From positions 16,684,841-16,748,840 of the forward strand of contig OU342806.1 of the NCBI GenBank assembly GCA_910591455.2: a stretch of 64,000 nucleotides of DNA. Reading direction: 5' to 3'. A program made the position numbers and the translations under genes. Below the pieces are notes generated by a model. It saw nothing but the letters and a program-made list of their open reading frames with translations, searched no databases and had not been told where the DNA came from. This stretch comes from Pholis gunnellus (taxonomy: Eukaryota > Chordata > Actinopteri > Perciformes > Pholidae). Of this stretch, positions 1 through 12,720 are shown piece by piece; within the stretch, counting starts at the first letter, position 1, and each line of letters begins with the position of its first letter.

Positions 1-2165
1 AACTTGCAAATTGGAATAATATTACAATGAGCAATTTCGGTGAAATTTCAACTGCTGCAGAGTTATGTCAAAGGACAGGGACGAAACGTCATATATCACT
101 TCACACGCTCATGAATAAATTAGGAGGTGACAAATCACCCTGCGAAGCAGGATTTCTACTATGGCAGAAAAGGTATGCTAATGCTATTCTTATTCATACT
201 ATTTCTTTTACATTATGTTTATATGTTTACTTCTTGTTGAAAGAGGCAAATGACAGATCCTATGTCACCTCTTCTGTCACCTGCATGCTCCCTCTGTACA
301 GTCCAGTGTCAAACAATTACACACAGCCACCTGTTCTAGTAGCTGCTCAAGCCTTCGAGCACGGTGTAAAAGAGACTTGTGGTCATCTTGGAGAACAATG
401 GGCTGCCTGCTCTGATTATGACTCATCTTCACTCAACTCTCTCTTCACAGAGGAATCCATACTTAAAGCAAAGGGGCATCGTCTTTGCCCAAAAAAAATA
501 ACCTTTTACTTTTGCTTTCTTCAAATCAGGAGTTATTGTAGGGAGTGGTCAACATGTGCTACATAAAGTGACATATCAAAAAGAACTTCAGAGAGAGTGT
601 CAGGGTTTAATTAAACTGTCTGATCATTTATGAAAGCATCGTCAGACACAGAAAACTGGACGAAGGCCACCTCGTCTGGGCCAAAAGAGGTGGAATGAAG
701 CCAGCGGAGAAAGGAAACACATCACAGTAATAACACCACGGGCCAATTATACTTAACTACTGCCTTCTGTCACAACTAGGTCACTGGGTCTTCACCATGC
801 TGCGTAGAGTAAGTGTATGTGTCCGTGTGGTAGAGGGTCTGGTTTGCACATGTGTCATAATTTAATAAAATATTTCTAGAGGCAGCGTTCTGTGCGTTCC
901 TGTTTTGTAAGCTTAGTGATAATATCAAAATGTTTTCCTTTTTTAAAATCATATTTGAAGTCATTGCTATTTTGTATTGAGCTCAATCATTTCAGTTCTT
1001 GAGATATACTTCAGAGGTTACATCTCTAATGGATGGAGCAGCTTCTATATAGCTGGGAAAGCATATATTCATTGATAAAAATAACATAAAGCGTTAATGT
1101 AAAAAATGTCTTTTTTCTGCTTTTGTCATTGGAAATCTGCCAAATCTACTTTTCTTTGTAACTAAAGGCAGAAATGTATTATTTGTGGACCTTAAGCCTC
1201 GAACCTCTCCCATACGAACACACATCGGGTCTGTTCATTTTGAAGGTACTCGGAATTTAGCTTGGGTGATATTTTTGGGATGTTAACTTGTGGGCATTAA
1301 ATGTCGGCTATTTAAATGTAGTTGTGGGATTTAGTGGTGGTAAAACCTGCGCTCAGCAGGCATTGCAAAGTGGAATTTCATGGGCAGCAAGGCATGAAAA
1401 CTTGCAGATGGGCCACGGCAGCCTGGGATTCACGCTCTCACACGTTTCTCTGGCTAAACAGACTTATCTCACTATTCTGGTTGCCTTTTTCGGTGTGACC
1501 GTCAATGCTTCACACATTTAGGCAAACGGGACTAGTATTATTACTCATCATGGCTCAAAATTCCATTTAAAATCATTTTCAGGGTTGTTCCTGCGTGTCT
1601 ATGGCCAGCAGAAGGATCTGCCCAGTCAGCCCAATGGTTTCAAATAAAATCATTATTTATTATTTTGGCCACAAAACTCCTGACTGCTAAATAACGTAGA
1701 GACTGCCTGCAAGTTATTGGGTGGAAGACACAGAGGGGAAGATGGGATAGTGGAGTTCAAAATGGAGGCAAAAAAATTGAAATTAGAAGAAAACTAAACA
1801 ATAATGTGAAGAAAATAATAGAGAAAGATAGAGACCAAGAGAAGAGAGACTAAAGAAAGATAGAGACAAAGCTGAGACTCCTCAAAGAAAACCTTTTGAA
1901 AAGATAAATGGAAAGTTTGCACATCAAAAGACACACAGGTCAGGTATGAATCAATATCTCAAGCAAGAGCACAGCATTAGTGAGGTATAACATCAAGCAA
2001 CATCGAGAAACTCTGTGAAACAAAACAACAGCTAAATTATCTTTCGTACGAACCCGGTTCTCCTGTTATGTCAAAGAAAAGGTCACGGTATTCATTCTCC
2101 AACCTGCTACAGCAGCCAAGAAGCTGATGCAAAAGTGCACGAATGTGCATATGTGTGTGAGTTTA

Positions 2166-2168
<3 letters not shown>
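1..2168. other. Non-coding stretch, probable lrp8 intron
   Basis: No recognisable gene. The largest open frame (27-566, plus, 179 codons) has no familiar domain. One open frame of this size is about what chance gives in 64 kb of AT-rich sequence read in six frames. The sequence from 1740 to 1880 is purine-rich. If the minus-strand receptor exons at 13680-14918 are read correctly, this is part of that gene's second intron. Confidence 0.6.
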
Positions 2169-2222
<54 letters not shown>

Positions 2223-2231
2223 GAGAGAGAA
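2169..2231. repeat. (GA)n microsatellite
   Basis: An almost pure GA dinucleotide array broken by a single T near 2220. Translation of it gives meaningless Leu/Ser or Glu/Arg repeats. Confidence 0.97.
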
Positions 2232-2327
2232 AAGGCTCAAAAGACAGAGTGAATGAGACAGGGAGCGCAGGTATACAGAAGTTCTTTTGCATATGTGCAG
2301 GCCTGCTAACAGCAGTATGGTTATTTA

Positions 2328-3046
2328 TAGAGATGCACTAATTTACATTTTTCAAAGCTTTCCGCTCATTAAAGTCTGACCTGCCGCTTCCAATTTTTGC
2401 CAAATCTAATATTCTTTCTAAAATCTTTAGGCAACGATTAGAAAATATACTTTTTTATCTTTATTTTAAATACTATTTAATATAAGTTTCTTAGAGCTAG
2501 TGTTAGAAGTTCAACAGGTTATATATCCCTCTCTAATATCCAACTTATATTGCTGTGAAAAACATCTCCTTCAAACAACTGTATTTTTCAAGTTTCTCAC
2601 CAAAAGAGTCATTTTACAAGATTACATCATGATAATATAATTTAGCTTCGCCCAATACACATTTTTACTGAAGAGCTTGAACGCATCATAACACGAGTCA
2701 ATGCAACCTCCGTTAACGTCAGCCGTTTATCTCTGTGCTGTGGGACAAGAATAGGATTATATATTTTGGTTGTTCTTGCACTGCTTATTTTGGACTTGCA
2801 GTTGTGACAAATTGCGAGCTTTATGTCTTCTTCACTCTCGCTGAAGCACTTACACGCAGACAACACGAGGCTGAGGCGGTGAAGTTACCGTCTGTGCCGC
2901 TGTGTGTAAATATAAAACATATCATGTGGTACACGTGTGGAAATGTGACCGGCAAAAAAATGCAGAAATATGAAACTGATTGGCCAGTCACCGGTCATGT
3001 CCGCTGAAAATTAGCCAGTTTCGGCCAATCAATCGGTGCATCTCTA
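2328..3046 (-). mobile_element. hAT-type DNA transposon, decayed, 719 bp
   Basis: The left end begins TAGAGATGCAC and the right end is its reverse complement (..GTGCATCTCTA), giving 11-bp terminal inverted repeats. The flanks are GTTATTTA (2320-2327) and GTTATTTG (3047-3054), an 8-bp target duplication with one mismatch. Eight-bp duplications with short terminal repeats are characteristic of the hAT superfamily. The TAGAGATGCACCGAT end is one I associate with fish hAT families. Orientation is inferred from a BED-finger-like fragment on the minus strand inside it. At 719 bp it cannot hold a full transposase, so it is an internally deleted copy. Confidence 0.85.
2642..2866 (-). pseudogene. hAT transposase BED zinc-finger remnant
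   Basis: A 74-codon minus-strand frame inside the 2328-3046 element. It reads ..CFSESEEDIKLAICHNCKSK.., which resembles the start of a BED finger: an aromatic and acidic lead-in, Cys-x2-Cys, then a basic stretch, an Asn and a QHRDK segment where the first zinc-ligand histidine would fall. The second histidine is missing. The frame then runs into unrelated sequence and stops, and no catalytic DDE domain is present. The match is by eye to the family pattern, so this is a likely but unproven relic of transposase coding sequence. Confidence 0.5.
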
Positions 3047-3430
3047 GTTATTTGTATGTGCTTTTATTTTTGTGTGTGTGTGTGTGTGCAGCACTAGCCT
3101 CTCTTCTTCTTCCTACTAAAGCCATGTGTAAAATGTTTAAGCCGATCATCTACCTTCTTCACTTACTAAACCTCAGAGAAAATGCAATGAAAACAGACAT
3201 CAACGGCAACATGGGAAGCAAAAACAACAAGAAAAGGTTTCAGGGTTTCCACTTTTCCTCGAGGAAATGATATGCAAACACACTTCAACGTCAAACATAG
3301 ACAGATTTAAAAAGCTAATGAAAACACTGAAAATAAGGAAGAAAATGCATATGAAAATTCTTGCAAAGAGTATTGAACCCAACAGGATAATGCAGTTGTT
3401 GCATGCAAGGTCACATCCCTATCCATAATG

Positions 3431-3431
<1 letters not shown>

Positions 3432-3472
<41 letters not shown>
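3432..3472. repeat. (CA)n microsatellite
   Basis: Pure CA array of about 41 bp. A shorter TG array lies at 3071-3089, just outside the hAT element's right end. Confidence 0.97.
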
Positions 3473-3475
<3 letters not shown>

Positions 3476-5291
3476 CAATGCATCTTTTTAAGAGTGCGTG
3501 TATGTGTGAGAGAAAAAGAGAGAGCGAGAGAGAGGGGCCTCTCAGGTCCCATTGAGAAGGTGTCACCCTTCTTGCAAACATTCAAGCTCTGCTGCAATGA
3601 CACATAATAGGGTGTGGGGGGTGGAGGGCACAGAAAGAGAGGGAGGGTTGTCGTTGGTTAAACGCCCTGTGAACACATGCCAGCAAAGAAGAAAGACAGA
3701 AAAGAGACCTTGGAGAAGGCAAAGATGGAGGGAGAGGACGAAGCGGGGAAAGGAGATCTGATGAAAAACATTTCATCCTTCACTCCGTAACAAGCACGAC
3801 AAACAGAGACTCAGTCCTCCCACCAGAATATGCCTTCCCCATCTACATTTGGTTCATCCACGCAGCGCAGCGTCTTTAAACTGCGCGTTGAAAGCTTTGA
3901 AAAGCATCCCAAACAGCTGAAGTACGTTTTGAGCGTCAATACGTCCTGAGAGACTCCTGATGCTGCTCCAGCAACTACAGCACAACAGCTTTTTTATTTA
4001 CTTCAAACACAGTCCAATAATCCCCACAACACAACTCCAACAGAAAGGTATTTTTATCAGGAGTTTCACAGGATGATCAGAACGGGAGGCGTTCCATTTT
4101 TTGCTCCTCAATCAGCAGTGGAAAAGTGTGCTCCTAACAATTGATTCCTTCGCTATTTCCTCACCCTTTAATCGCCCCCCCCCCCCCCCCCCCCCCTCCG
4201 CCACCCCAGCCTCGTCATCTTGACAGCGTCAGTGTGTTGTGATAATTAAGCATGCTGCAGGAAAAAGTGTTCGATTGTGAATCCCAAAAAACAGAAGTTC
4301 CACGAGATGTTGTGTCACACCATCCATTTTTTACTGATAACGGTATTACTAAGCACTAGCTATATCATCAAAGAGTGCCCCCCTCACCCTCCCTACCACC
4401 CTCCCTCCCATTCCCGCAGCAAATGACAAGCAAAATCCCCTCAAGGTAAAAGACCCGTTCCCAGGCTTAGCGGGAAAAGCGTGTGTATAAAGGAGATACC
4501 ATGTGTGTGTGTGTGTGTGTAATCTACATAAACAGCTTCATTCAAAAGCCAGATGGAGGGTAGGGGATGAGAGGAAGAGAGCGAGACAGAAAAAGTGAGA
4601 GAAAAGGTGTTGGGCAAGGTGGAACATGCAAAAGAAAAATATCTGAAAATATGTTAACTACTGCTTGAATCATTTTTTTAAGCAGTATTATTGTGTGATT
4701 ATAAGTGTGAAAAGTCTCCATCAGCAGTTCCCAGAAAGCCATGGTGGATGGTGGATGTGCTCTGCAGTTGGTTTAGCTCCTCCAAAACTGACAAGAACAC
4801 AGGTGTTGCATTGGAAAGGTATATTCGGTGTGGTATTTGTGGAAAAGGTACAAGCCTTAGATTTAGCTAACATCAGCCACATCAAATAATCTAGACTGCT
4901 GGAATCTGTTGTGCAAAATTGCAAACAGTCTTGTTTTTGTAATAACGTTTTGTGCAACAGTTGATATGCGAACCCGACATGTGCATTGTGTCTGTCTTTG
5001 TATTTTCAACTGAATAGAAGTGACTGACAAAACCGATTTTAAAGAAAGTTCTGTTACAATTAGCAGTAAGGGGGCCAATGGGAAAAGAGCTCAAAGAATT
5101 CAATGCTTAAATGTCTGTTTAAATTTGTCAACAAAAGCACAGGCTTCTCACCGACACTTTGAAAAACCCTAACAAGTGCTTTATAATTATTATTATTATT
5201 ATGATGGCTTTAATTTACTGGCTGTAATTATTACATTTAGAAGAATAAAAGCTCAGCATTTCAGATTTGTATGACCGCAGCGTAACCTGTA
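3473..5291. other. Non-coding stretch with low-complexity tracts
   Basis: Contains a purine-rich tract (about 3600-3760), the poly-C run at 4175-4196 and a short TG array at 4502-4520. No exon-like segment with convincing splice sites was seen. An ATTAAA on the minus strand at 5209-5214 lies about 80 bp beyond the stop of the candidate terminal exon at 5292-5477. Confidence 0.5.
4175..4196. repeat. Poly-C run (22 C)
   Basis: Uninterrupted cytosine homopolymer. Several such runs occur in the window: 10675-10693, 11710-11722, 14769-14789 and 20727-20754. They may form G-quadruplex or i-motif structures, and their exact lengths are prone to sequencing error. Confidence 0.95.
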
Positions 5292-5477
5292 TTATAAGGC
5301 TACAACTTTAGCATCTTCATCAGCTCGCGTTTTCTGCTGCCTAATGATACAGATGATATCAGGGTGAGATCTGAGTTCATATTCGCTTTTGGAGTCCTTT
5401 TTTTTGACACCTTCAAAGCCTCTTTCCATCTGCTTTCTCTCTTCAAGAGTTAACCCAGAACATCTAGTTTCACCAAT
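5292..5477 (-). other. Candidate terminal coding exon, unidentified
   Basis: On the minus strand the sequence GTTTGTTCTCAG is a good splice acceptor. It is followed at 5477 by 61 open codons in phase 0 and a TAA at 5292-5294. The predicted peptide starts IGETRCSGLTLEERKQMERG and ends RADEDAKVVAL. It is rich in charged residues, unlike most translated background here. An ATTAAA lies about 80 bp downstream. I do not recognise the protein, and it does not resemble the C-terminus of an LDL-receptor family member. It could be a last exon of a nested gene, a retrocopy fragment or chance. Confidence 0.2.
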
Positions 5478-6223
5478 CTGAGAACAAACACACAAGTGGA
5501 TAAAATTCCAACCAACATGCACAAACACACAGATGAATGCATGAACCAAATTTGCCAAAACCTTTTAAAAAGAATGATTTCCTGCTTTACTGCCACAGTG
5601 GGTGAAAAGATGTTCTGTATTATTTGACAGGAGACACTGAAGCAGGTTGGGATGTAATGACTCAAACTTCAGTAGAAGACCAAGACTGAGAGGAAAGGGA
5701 AGAGAAAGGCCAGACAATACAGGAACAGTAGAACTTAGAGCAGCAGAGCGAAGAGAAATGAAGAGAAAAAGAGAAAGAGTAAAGAGAAAGAAAGGAAACT
5801 GAACAGAGAAAGACTGAGGAATAGCAACTGGAGTAAGAGAAATGTCATCAAATCCACTTTGTAACTTCCCTGAGTAACTTCTCACGAAAACTTTTGACAT
5901 GCAGCACTCAAGGGCCGTGTCTCGGTGTCAGCCCAGCAGACTGGTATTAGCAGCCATGTTTTATTCATCAGCATTCTAAGTTCATTCGCCGCTCCCCGAC
6001 TGCATATACCAGGCAACAGAGCGCAAGGTGAAAAACAGGATTACAGCAAATGTAAATAATAAAATGGAGGCACATGAAGATATTCTGTTAATCTGAGCTG
6101 GGGATTAATGCCATGATACCCTGTCAGACACGACTGGGTTGGGGAGGAGGGGGGGGGGGGATAACAACAGCTAAACACGACAACACAGGCACAAAGAGAC
6201 ACACAAGAATGAGACACAGCTAA

Positions 6224-6249
6224 ACACACACACACACACACACACACAC
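6224..6249. repeat. (CA)n microsatellite
   Basis: Pure CA array about 26 bp long, about 60 bp beyond the poly-G run at 6149-6160. Confidence 0.95.
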
Positions 6250-6808
6250 GGCGGGGAAACAGGATTGTAGTGTTATTGGAGTTTGACTTTGAACGATAAG
6301 TGACTTTGCAGCAGAGCAGACAAACAACACAAGGTAATCTGTCGAAAACCGACGAGCTAATTCTGACAGAAAAGACAAAAAGGAGTGGGGTGATGCGTAC
6401 AGAAAGGGAGAGAATAAAAAGAGCAGGAGAGAAAGAACAAGACTTAAACTTCAGAAAGAAAGAGATGATTATTATCACTCAACCACATTTTCCCTTTTTT
6501 CTTTAGCAGAACAAAGTTTGTTTTCGGTTTATTGACTCCTCTAACAAACTACTAACTCACTTGTTCCCGCTCCGTCCACAATATGTTTCACCTCAAATAG
6601 GTTCTAGCTGTCTAGTACTTTTCTGCATTGGTTATAAGGCCAGACGCAGTTATGTTATGTTCAGGGTCAGCCACATTGCTCCTCAGGTGAGAGCAGAGGC
6701 CAGAAACAAATATTTATTTTATTTTATTTTATTTTTATCAAAAACACCTGGACTATCTGCAGTATTTAAAAATATGAAATATATATAAATAAATGTAAAA
6801 AAAAAAAT

Positions 6809-6865
6809 GTATATATATATATATAGATATATATATATATATATCTATATATATATATATATATA
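6809..6865. repeat. (AT)n microsatellite
   Basis: AT dinucleotide array with AGA/TCT interruptions, which makes it partly self-complementary (cruciform-prone). It is followed by a short ATA array. Confidence 0.93.
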
Positions 6866-7761
6866 AATAATAATAATAATCTAATATAAATAATAGAGAA
6901 ACTGATTTTTTTAAATGCTGTATTGTGTTGTGCAAACCAAACATTTCCTACGGCTGCAGCTTCACATCAAAACAATTTAACAAAGTTTACTTTTATGATG
7001 AAGTAGTCACAGGAAATGCAATGCATTGGTTAGTGGGCATAACTTTAAAAAATGCATCCACAAAACAAGACAACTGCCATTTTCGGTATTTAATTGACAG
7101 CGGATCAGTTTGAAATGGAACAAGAACAAGCAGCCGCAGTGAGCTGTTCGATGAAGAGACACAGAATTATTTGAGCTGGTAGCTGTGAGCTTCCTGTTAA
7201 ATTTGGCAGCATTCCAGTGTGCCAACTAATGTCTAGGACATTAGAATATCACTTGGAGAAAATTGGAAATATTTCAAAGATACTTTTGATCTGTTGCGCA
7301 ATGAGTTTAAACCATCCTTTAAGTTAATAAACCATCATCCCTCAAGGTAACCATCCAGAAAGCTATGCCTTAAAAACAGAACAGGACATTTAGGAATGCT
7401 ATCAAGCTCTTTCAGTTTCTTGACGCCGTCCTGATTGACTTACTTGTTTCCCTTATAAACAACCCAGTAGTTGAATATTAAGTAAACTTTGTTCTGATAA
7501 ATATGCCCTTATTTTGAATGAAGAGGTGAGATGAACAAAAAATAAAAGAGAACAGAAAGACAATGTAGCGTTTTTGGGTTGTTGTTTTTTGTGTATTTAA
7601 CACCCACAAAGACAAAATAAATGAGTCCTCAGGCCGAGGCAAGCGCACTATCTTTGCTTTCTCTGACACACACACACACACTTCTGACAGTGCAGATTCT
7701 CACCCACTGAGACACTCACTAATTGGATTAGAAGTATGCAGATGGGAAGTGCAGTCTCACA

Positions 7762-7786
<25 letters not shown>
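7762..7786. repeat. (CT)n microsatellite running into CA
   Basis: Pure CT array followed directly by a short CA array and further CTCT, a compound microsatellite. Confidence 0.93.
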
Positions 7787-7796
<10 letters not shown>

Positions 7797-9018
7797 TCTC
7801 ACAGTAACTGCTTCCTCCTTGTAGGTTTGCAGCATTTCATACCCCTGCCCTTCATGTCAATACAGAGCCACTACACCAAAGCTCTGAAGAAAGAGAGAGA
7901 AGGGTCACAAATGCAGAAAGAGGGAGCTAGAAAGGCAGCAAGAGGTAGAAAGTGGGCAAAAATGAGAGAGCGGAGAAAGAAAGAGAGAGCAAACGCCTCA
8001 GGCTAGCACTGACCTCAGCTAAAATTACCCTGCTGCTGTTTTGCACCGCTGCACCCAACACCTATTCAGCACACCAGGTATTGTTAGCTTGTAGGGCATG
8101 ATACAGTGTCCGACAAAAGGTGCCCTGCCGTATTTTGGGTTTGTCAACCCGTCAGGCTTGCAATGTTGCGCGTGTCTACTTGATTATGTTAAATATTCAG
8201 TCTTCAAGGAAAGCATAATGTTGTAGCGAGGACTGGCCAGCTGGCAGTCTAACTCTTTAATATGTCCGCAGAGGGACAGAGGAGACTAGCATCATGTCAA
8301 AATAAAAAAAAGAAGCCCGACGTTTGATGAATAAGAGCTTGTTGATTGGGGCATTAATGTGAATGAAACACGACATTAATAAAAACGTCCCTGCCCAACA
8401 TGATAATAATAATAATAATAATAGTCATTATCATTTAAAACTATTTCTATATGTAATGTTTATCAAAACTCTTACACAGAACGGTCAGATCCAGCCTTGT
8501 GTGTTAAGTGTCCGCATTTAACTTCAGGGCTGCCAAAGATTCTCAATTCCTTTGATTGACTGTCATCCAACATACAACATACAGTGTTAGCATGGGGCAT
8601 GAGGGACACACACATGACGAGTTGGTGTTCATTTTCTCCTCACTTAAAGCAACATTTCCTTTATGCCCCCCAAAAGAGGAACCAATTCATTCAAACAAAA
8701 TGTGAGCATGTTTGAAATCTTCCTCATTGCCCAGGGAAGTCAGCAATGATGTCCCAAACTATGGAAATAAGACCCACGTTAGGTTCACCAACTAATTACC
8801 AGCCAATTTCCCCCAAAATATGCTTTCTTCAGTGGCATGCGTTGTCTTGTATGTTAGAATTTGATTGCCAATGCAATGCCGGTACTGACATGTCAGTAAT
8901 AAGCTAATACCGGCCGATTAAATTGGCTCGAACCTTAATAGAGTCCCAGAACACAGCAGTGGGGTTTCTTCCTCTGAAGACCGGAGCACTGCAGCCGAGT
9001 ACGCTCCTCAAATATATG

Positions 9019-10006
<988 letters not shown>

Positions 10007-10674
10007 GCTCAACAAGCACTTTCTTCCCACCATTATGGTATTCTCTTTCCATCCCCTAGTTTTTTACTGTTGTGAAACAGTAGGGTTTCATGGTTCATTG
10101 AGGGTTTAGGATTCAGAATGTGTTCCAATCCTACAGCTTGGTGTGTTTTATATTACAGTGTGTTACTAAGGCTGAAACCAAGTCTTATTTCCATTATGAT
10201 TGATCCTTAAGGTGCCATGCACACACAATGTATTGCTTGGTTTTTCCAATCAACAGTAAAAAAAAAGAAGAAAAAAAAGACATATTTCTCCAAAAGGAGA
10301 CAAAGACAAATTTTATCTGATCTAAACACTCAATAATATAAAGATATTCAATAAACAACGATATAAAACAAAGAAAAGCAAACCCTCACATTTGTGAAGA
10401 TGCAACCCACAAAAATGTGTCTTTTTTTCTTTACAGAGAGAGAGGAAGAACAATTGAAAGCTAACATGCGGTTCCGATACGAGATGATTTGACAGTGGCA
10501 CTTTGGATTAGGCATGTTTAAATCCACTTCAATCCGCTGGAAAAGCGATAAGGCCTTTTTTCTGTATATTCCACAGACAAAATATAGGTCATACAGAGTC
10601 GTGCAGAGGTGGAGAATTGCAGTGCATATGCATACATGTGTGCAGGAATGTTGTGTTCACCACAAAGAAAAGAA

Positions 10675-10693
10675 CCCCCCCCCCCCCCCCCCC
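10675..10693. repeat. Poly-C run (19 C)
   Basis: Cytosine homopolymer, followed about 80 bp later by a GGA/GAG-rich purine tract (about 10763-10825). Confidence 0.95.
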
Positions 10694-11910
10694 AACCAAC
10701 CATCACCATCATCACTTTACCGTCTCCCAGGGCAACAAGAACGAAATCTACCAAGAGGCATGTTGAGGATGAAGGAGAGGAGGGGAGGAGAGGAGGAGGA
10801 GGAAGAGGGAGAGTGAAAGAAAGGAGAGATGAAGGCACAAAAGACAACCAAAGCTACCAAGACATATTCTAATATAGCTGCTAGTGGGAGGCTAGAGGGT
10901 TAATCCCTGCAGCGAGAGACCTGTGTGCCTGTGTGAACAGGGAACTAGATGGGTGATGTGACTACTGACAGGACCCAATGTCACAATGACAAAGTGGTGT
11001 CATGCCATATTCGTATGCATTTGAAATTTCCCCAACAAGTACTCAAAGCAGTTTTTGCGCCGCAAACGCCGAACGGAGCATCAGTGTTTCCTGCCTCAGA
11101 TTTGTTCGGGAACCAGTTTCAGTGGGTTATAAATGCATTGTCTCAGTCCAATACATCTTACGTGAGAGCAGCTACAACATCTAGCGGCATTTTACCACAA
11201 GTTCAGCTAATTAATCTGCTCGCAGTAAAGTGCAGAGTCTGCATTCTTTAACTGGTCTCCAATTAGTGGAGATAAACATCAGAAGTTAGCCGGCACAAGA
11301 AAGATATATGAAGATATATTTTTAAAACCTTTTTCAAAATGATCAATGCATCATATTCAGATGTATCAAAAAGGTATCATTGTTACGGTAATATATCTAA
11401 ACTTGTGATGATATATACTTTAGGTCGTATCGTTAGATACATGACAGCTTTTCCATTATCGACATCATATTTATATATTCAATTTGGAAGTCAGAGGCAA
11501 AGACCAATGACAAAAAAAACGAGTGTCAAAGTCATCCAATAAGATGTGGGAAGGATGCTTAGTGGATTAACGCAATGGGATTCAATTGATGTACAACTTC
11601 CTTTAAATGGCACCTGTTCCAGGCCAATTTAGCTTTGCAACACCACCACGAGTGAAAAAAAACGGGTTGGGTTTGTTAGGTAAAACTTACCCTCATTTTC
11701 TTTACAATACCCCCCCCCCCCCATTATCCAAAACGCTCCTACTTTCTTCACGAGCTCTCCTCTACAGTGTCCTTTTCCTCTCAGTCAAATCTGTCCCATC
11801 TTCTGTCTCCACCTCAACCTCTTCCTCCTCTCCGCTGAGCTCTGCTGGTTGCTGGTGATGTTGGGTTTTGGAGAGGGGGGCACAGTGGCAGTGCTGGCAT
11901 CTGCTGGAAG

Positions 11911-11956
11911 GGCTGGCACGCTGCCAGCCACTGAGCATCACTCCGGCAACCGGAGT
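11911..11956. repeat. Two adjacent perfect short inverted repeats
   Basis: Arms GGCTGGCA/TGCCAGCC (11911-11918 and 11922-11929, 3-base loop) are followed by ACTCCGG/CCGGAGT (11940-11946 and 11950-11956, loop CAA). Both stems are perfect and GC-rich. A role in RNA structure is possible but unsupported by any family match. Confidence 0.8.
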
Positions 11957-12056
11957 CACGCTGTTGGATTTATCTCCAACCAACCTGTCAGCTGATGCTC
12001 TTTGTGGGCATAAGACGAGTGGGCATAGCCTCTTCGGCACTCGCACTGCCAAGGTG

Positions 12057-12088
12057 CCCCCCATTTTTTTTTTTTTTTAAATGGGGGG
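12057..12088. repeat. Inverted repeat with T-rich loop
   Basis: CCCCCCATTT (12057-12066) pairs perfectly with AAATGGGGGG (12079-12088) around a 12-T loop. It could be a hairpin, or the fused ends of a decayed element. Confidence 0.8.
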
Positions 12089-12432
12089 GGAGGAAAAGTC
12101 CCTTAGTGGGTGCTACAATGCCGGGGATGTGAGACAGCTTTTTAGAAGGCACCCAACTTCCAACGCAGGCTGACGGCTGAAGCGCTCAAAGAATACGGAG
12201 CGTAAGGTGGGTAGGAAGGGAGAGCGGGCAAGAGATGGAGATGGCTAAAGAGAGTATAAGGCACAGCAAGAGGTAAAAAGTAGATAAAAAGGGTAGAGAC
12301 TGAGCAGGTGAAGAGGTTGAGAAAGAGACAGGAAAGCATAACCACTTGTGAAGCTTACAGGATATGTAGCAAACGGAGTGAGGAGAGAAGACAGTGGCAG
12401 AGCACATTTCTGCCAAAGACAAAGTGGCTCAG

Positions 12433-12720
12433 TTAAAAGAACAGTCTGTCACCTTGTGGCGTAAGGACCATTTTCACATTCTCTTTGAGAGACTCTTCAA
12501 CAGCATCAACAAAGTAAACCACACCTGCTGGAGGGAAGGAGAGCTCATTAAAATCTAATTCCACTTCCACCAAGCGTTGCCCAATAAATGTCCAACAATC
12601 CCAATCAGTCTCTGCAGTGAATGAGACGTGCCTGTAAATGTCACAGCACTCCCTCACGGTGGGCGTGTGGGATGAGAGAATCATGGGTTCGGCGTGCTGG
12701 TCCCAGAGATAAGCAATAAA
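12433..12720 (-). pseudogene. Unidentified protein-like open frame or exon
   Basis: The minus-strand frame is open from a TGA at 12721-12723 to a TAA at 12433-12435 (95 codons). Its composition is that of a folded globular protein, for example TDWDCWTFIGQRLVEVELDF and PPAGVVYFVDA, with alternating hydrophobic and acidic residues. Candidate splice sites exist: an acceptor TTATCTCTGGGACCAG before 12696 and a donor CAAG|GTGACA at 12453, giving a 244-bp exon. Splicing from the receptor exon at 13680 (phase 1) into that acceptor would hit a stop after 17 codons, so it is not the next lrp8 exon. It could be a nested gene, a gene or transposon fragment, or chance. Family unknown to me. Confidence 0.35.

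Larger units (their letters stand above)
5478..9018. other. Non-coding stretch rich in simple repeats
   Basis: Holds purine-rich tracts (about 5660-5830, 6300-6460 and 7880-8000), a poly-G run (6149-6160), CA arrays (6224-6249, 7667-7680), AT and ATA arrays (6809-6865, 8402-8422) and a CT/CA compound array. No exon or transposon ends were recognised. Confidence 0.6.
10694..12432. other. Non-coding stretch with a GC-rich structured patch
   Basis: Mostly AT-rich sequence. A locally GC-rich part at about 11865-12060 carries two adjacent perfect inverted repeats (11911-11929 and 11940-11956), and a third lies at 12057-12088. Open frames cross the GC-rich patch on both strands (minus 11762-12064), but I recognise no protein. 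The sequence from 12200 to 12400 is purine-rich. Confidence 0.5.

Noticed and set aside
27..566. 179-codon open frame, plus strand
   Set aside because: The longest frame in the window, but no domain, signal peptide or splice context. One frame of this size is expected by chance in 64 kb read in six frames.
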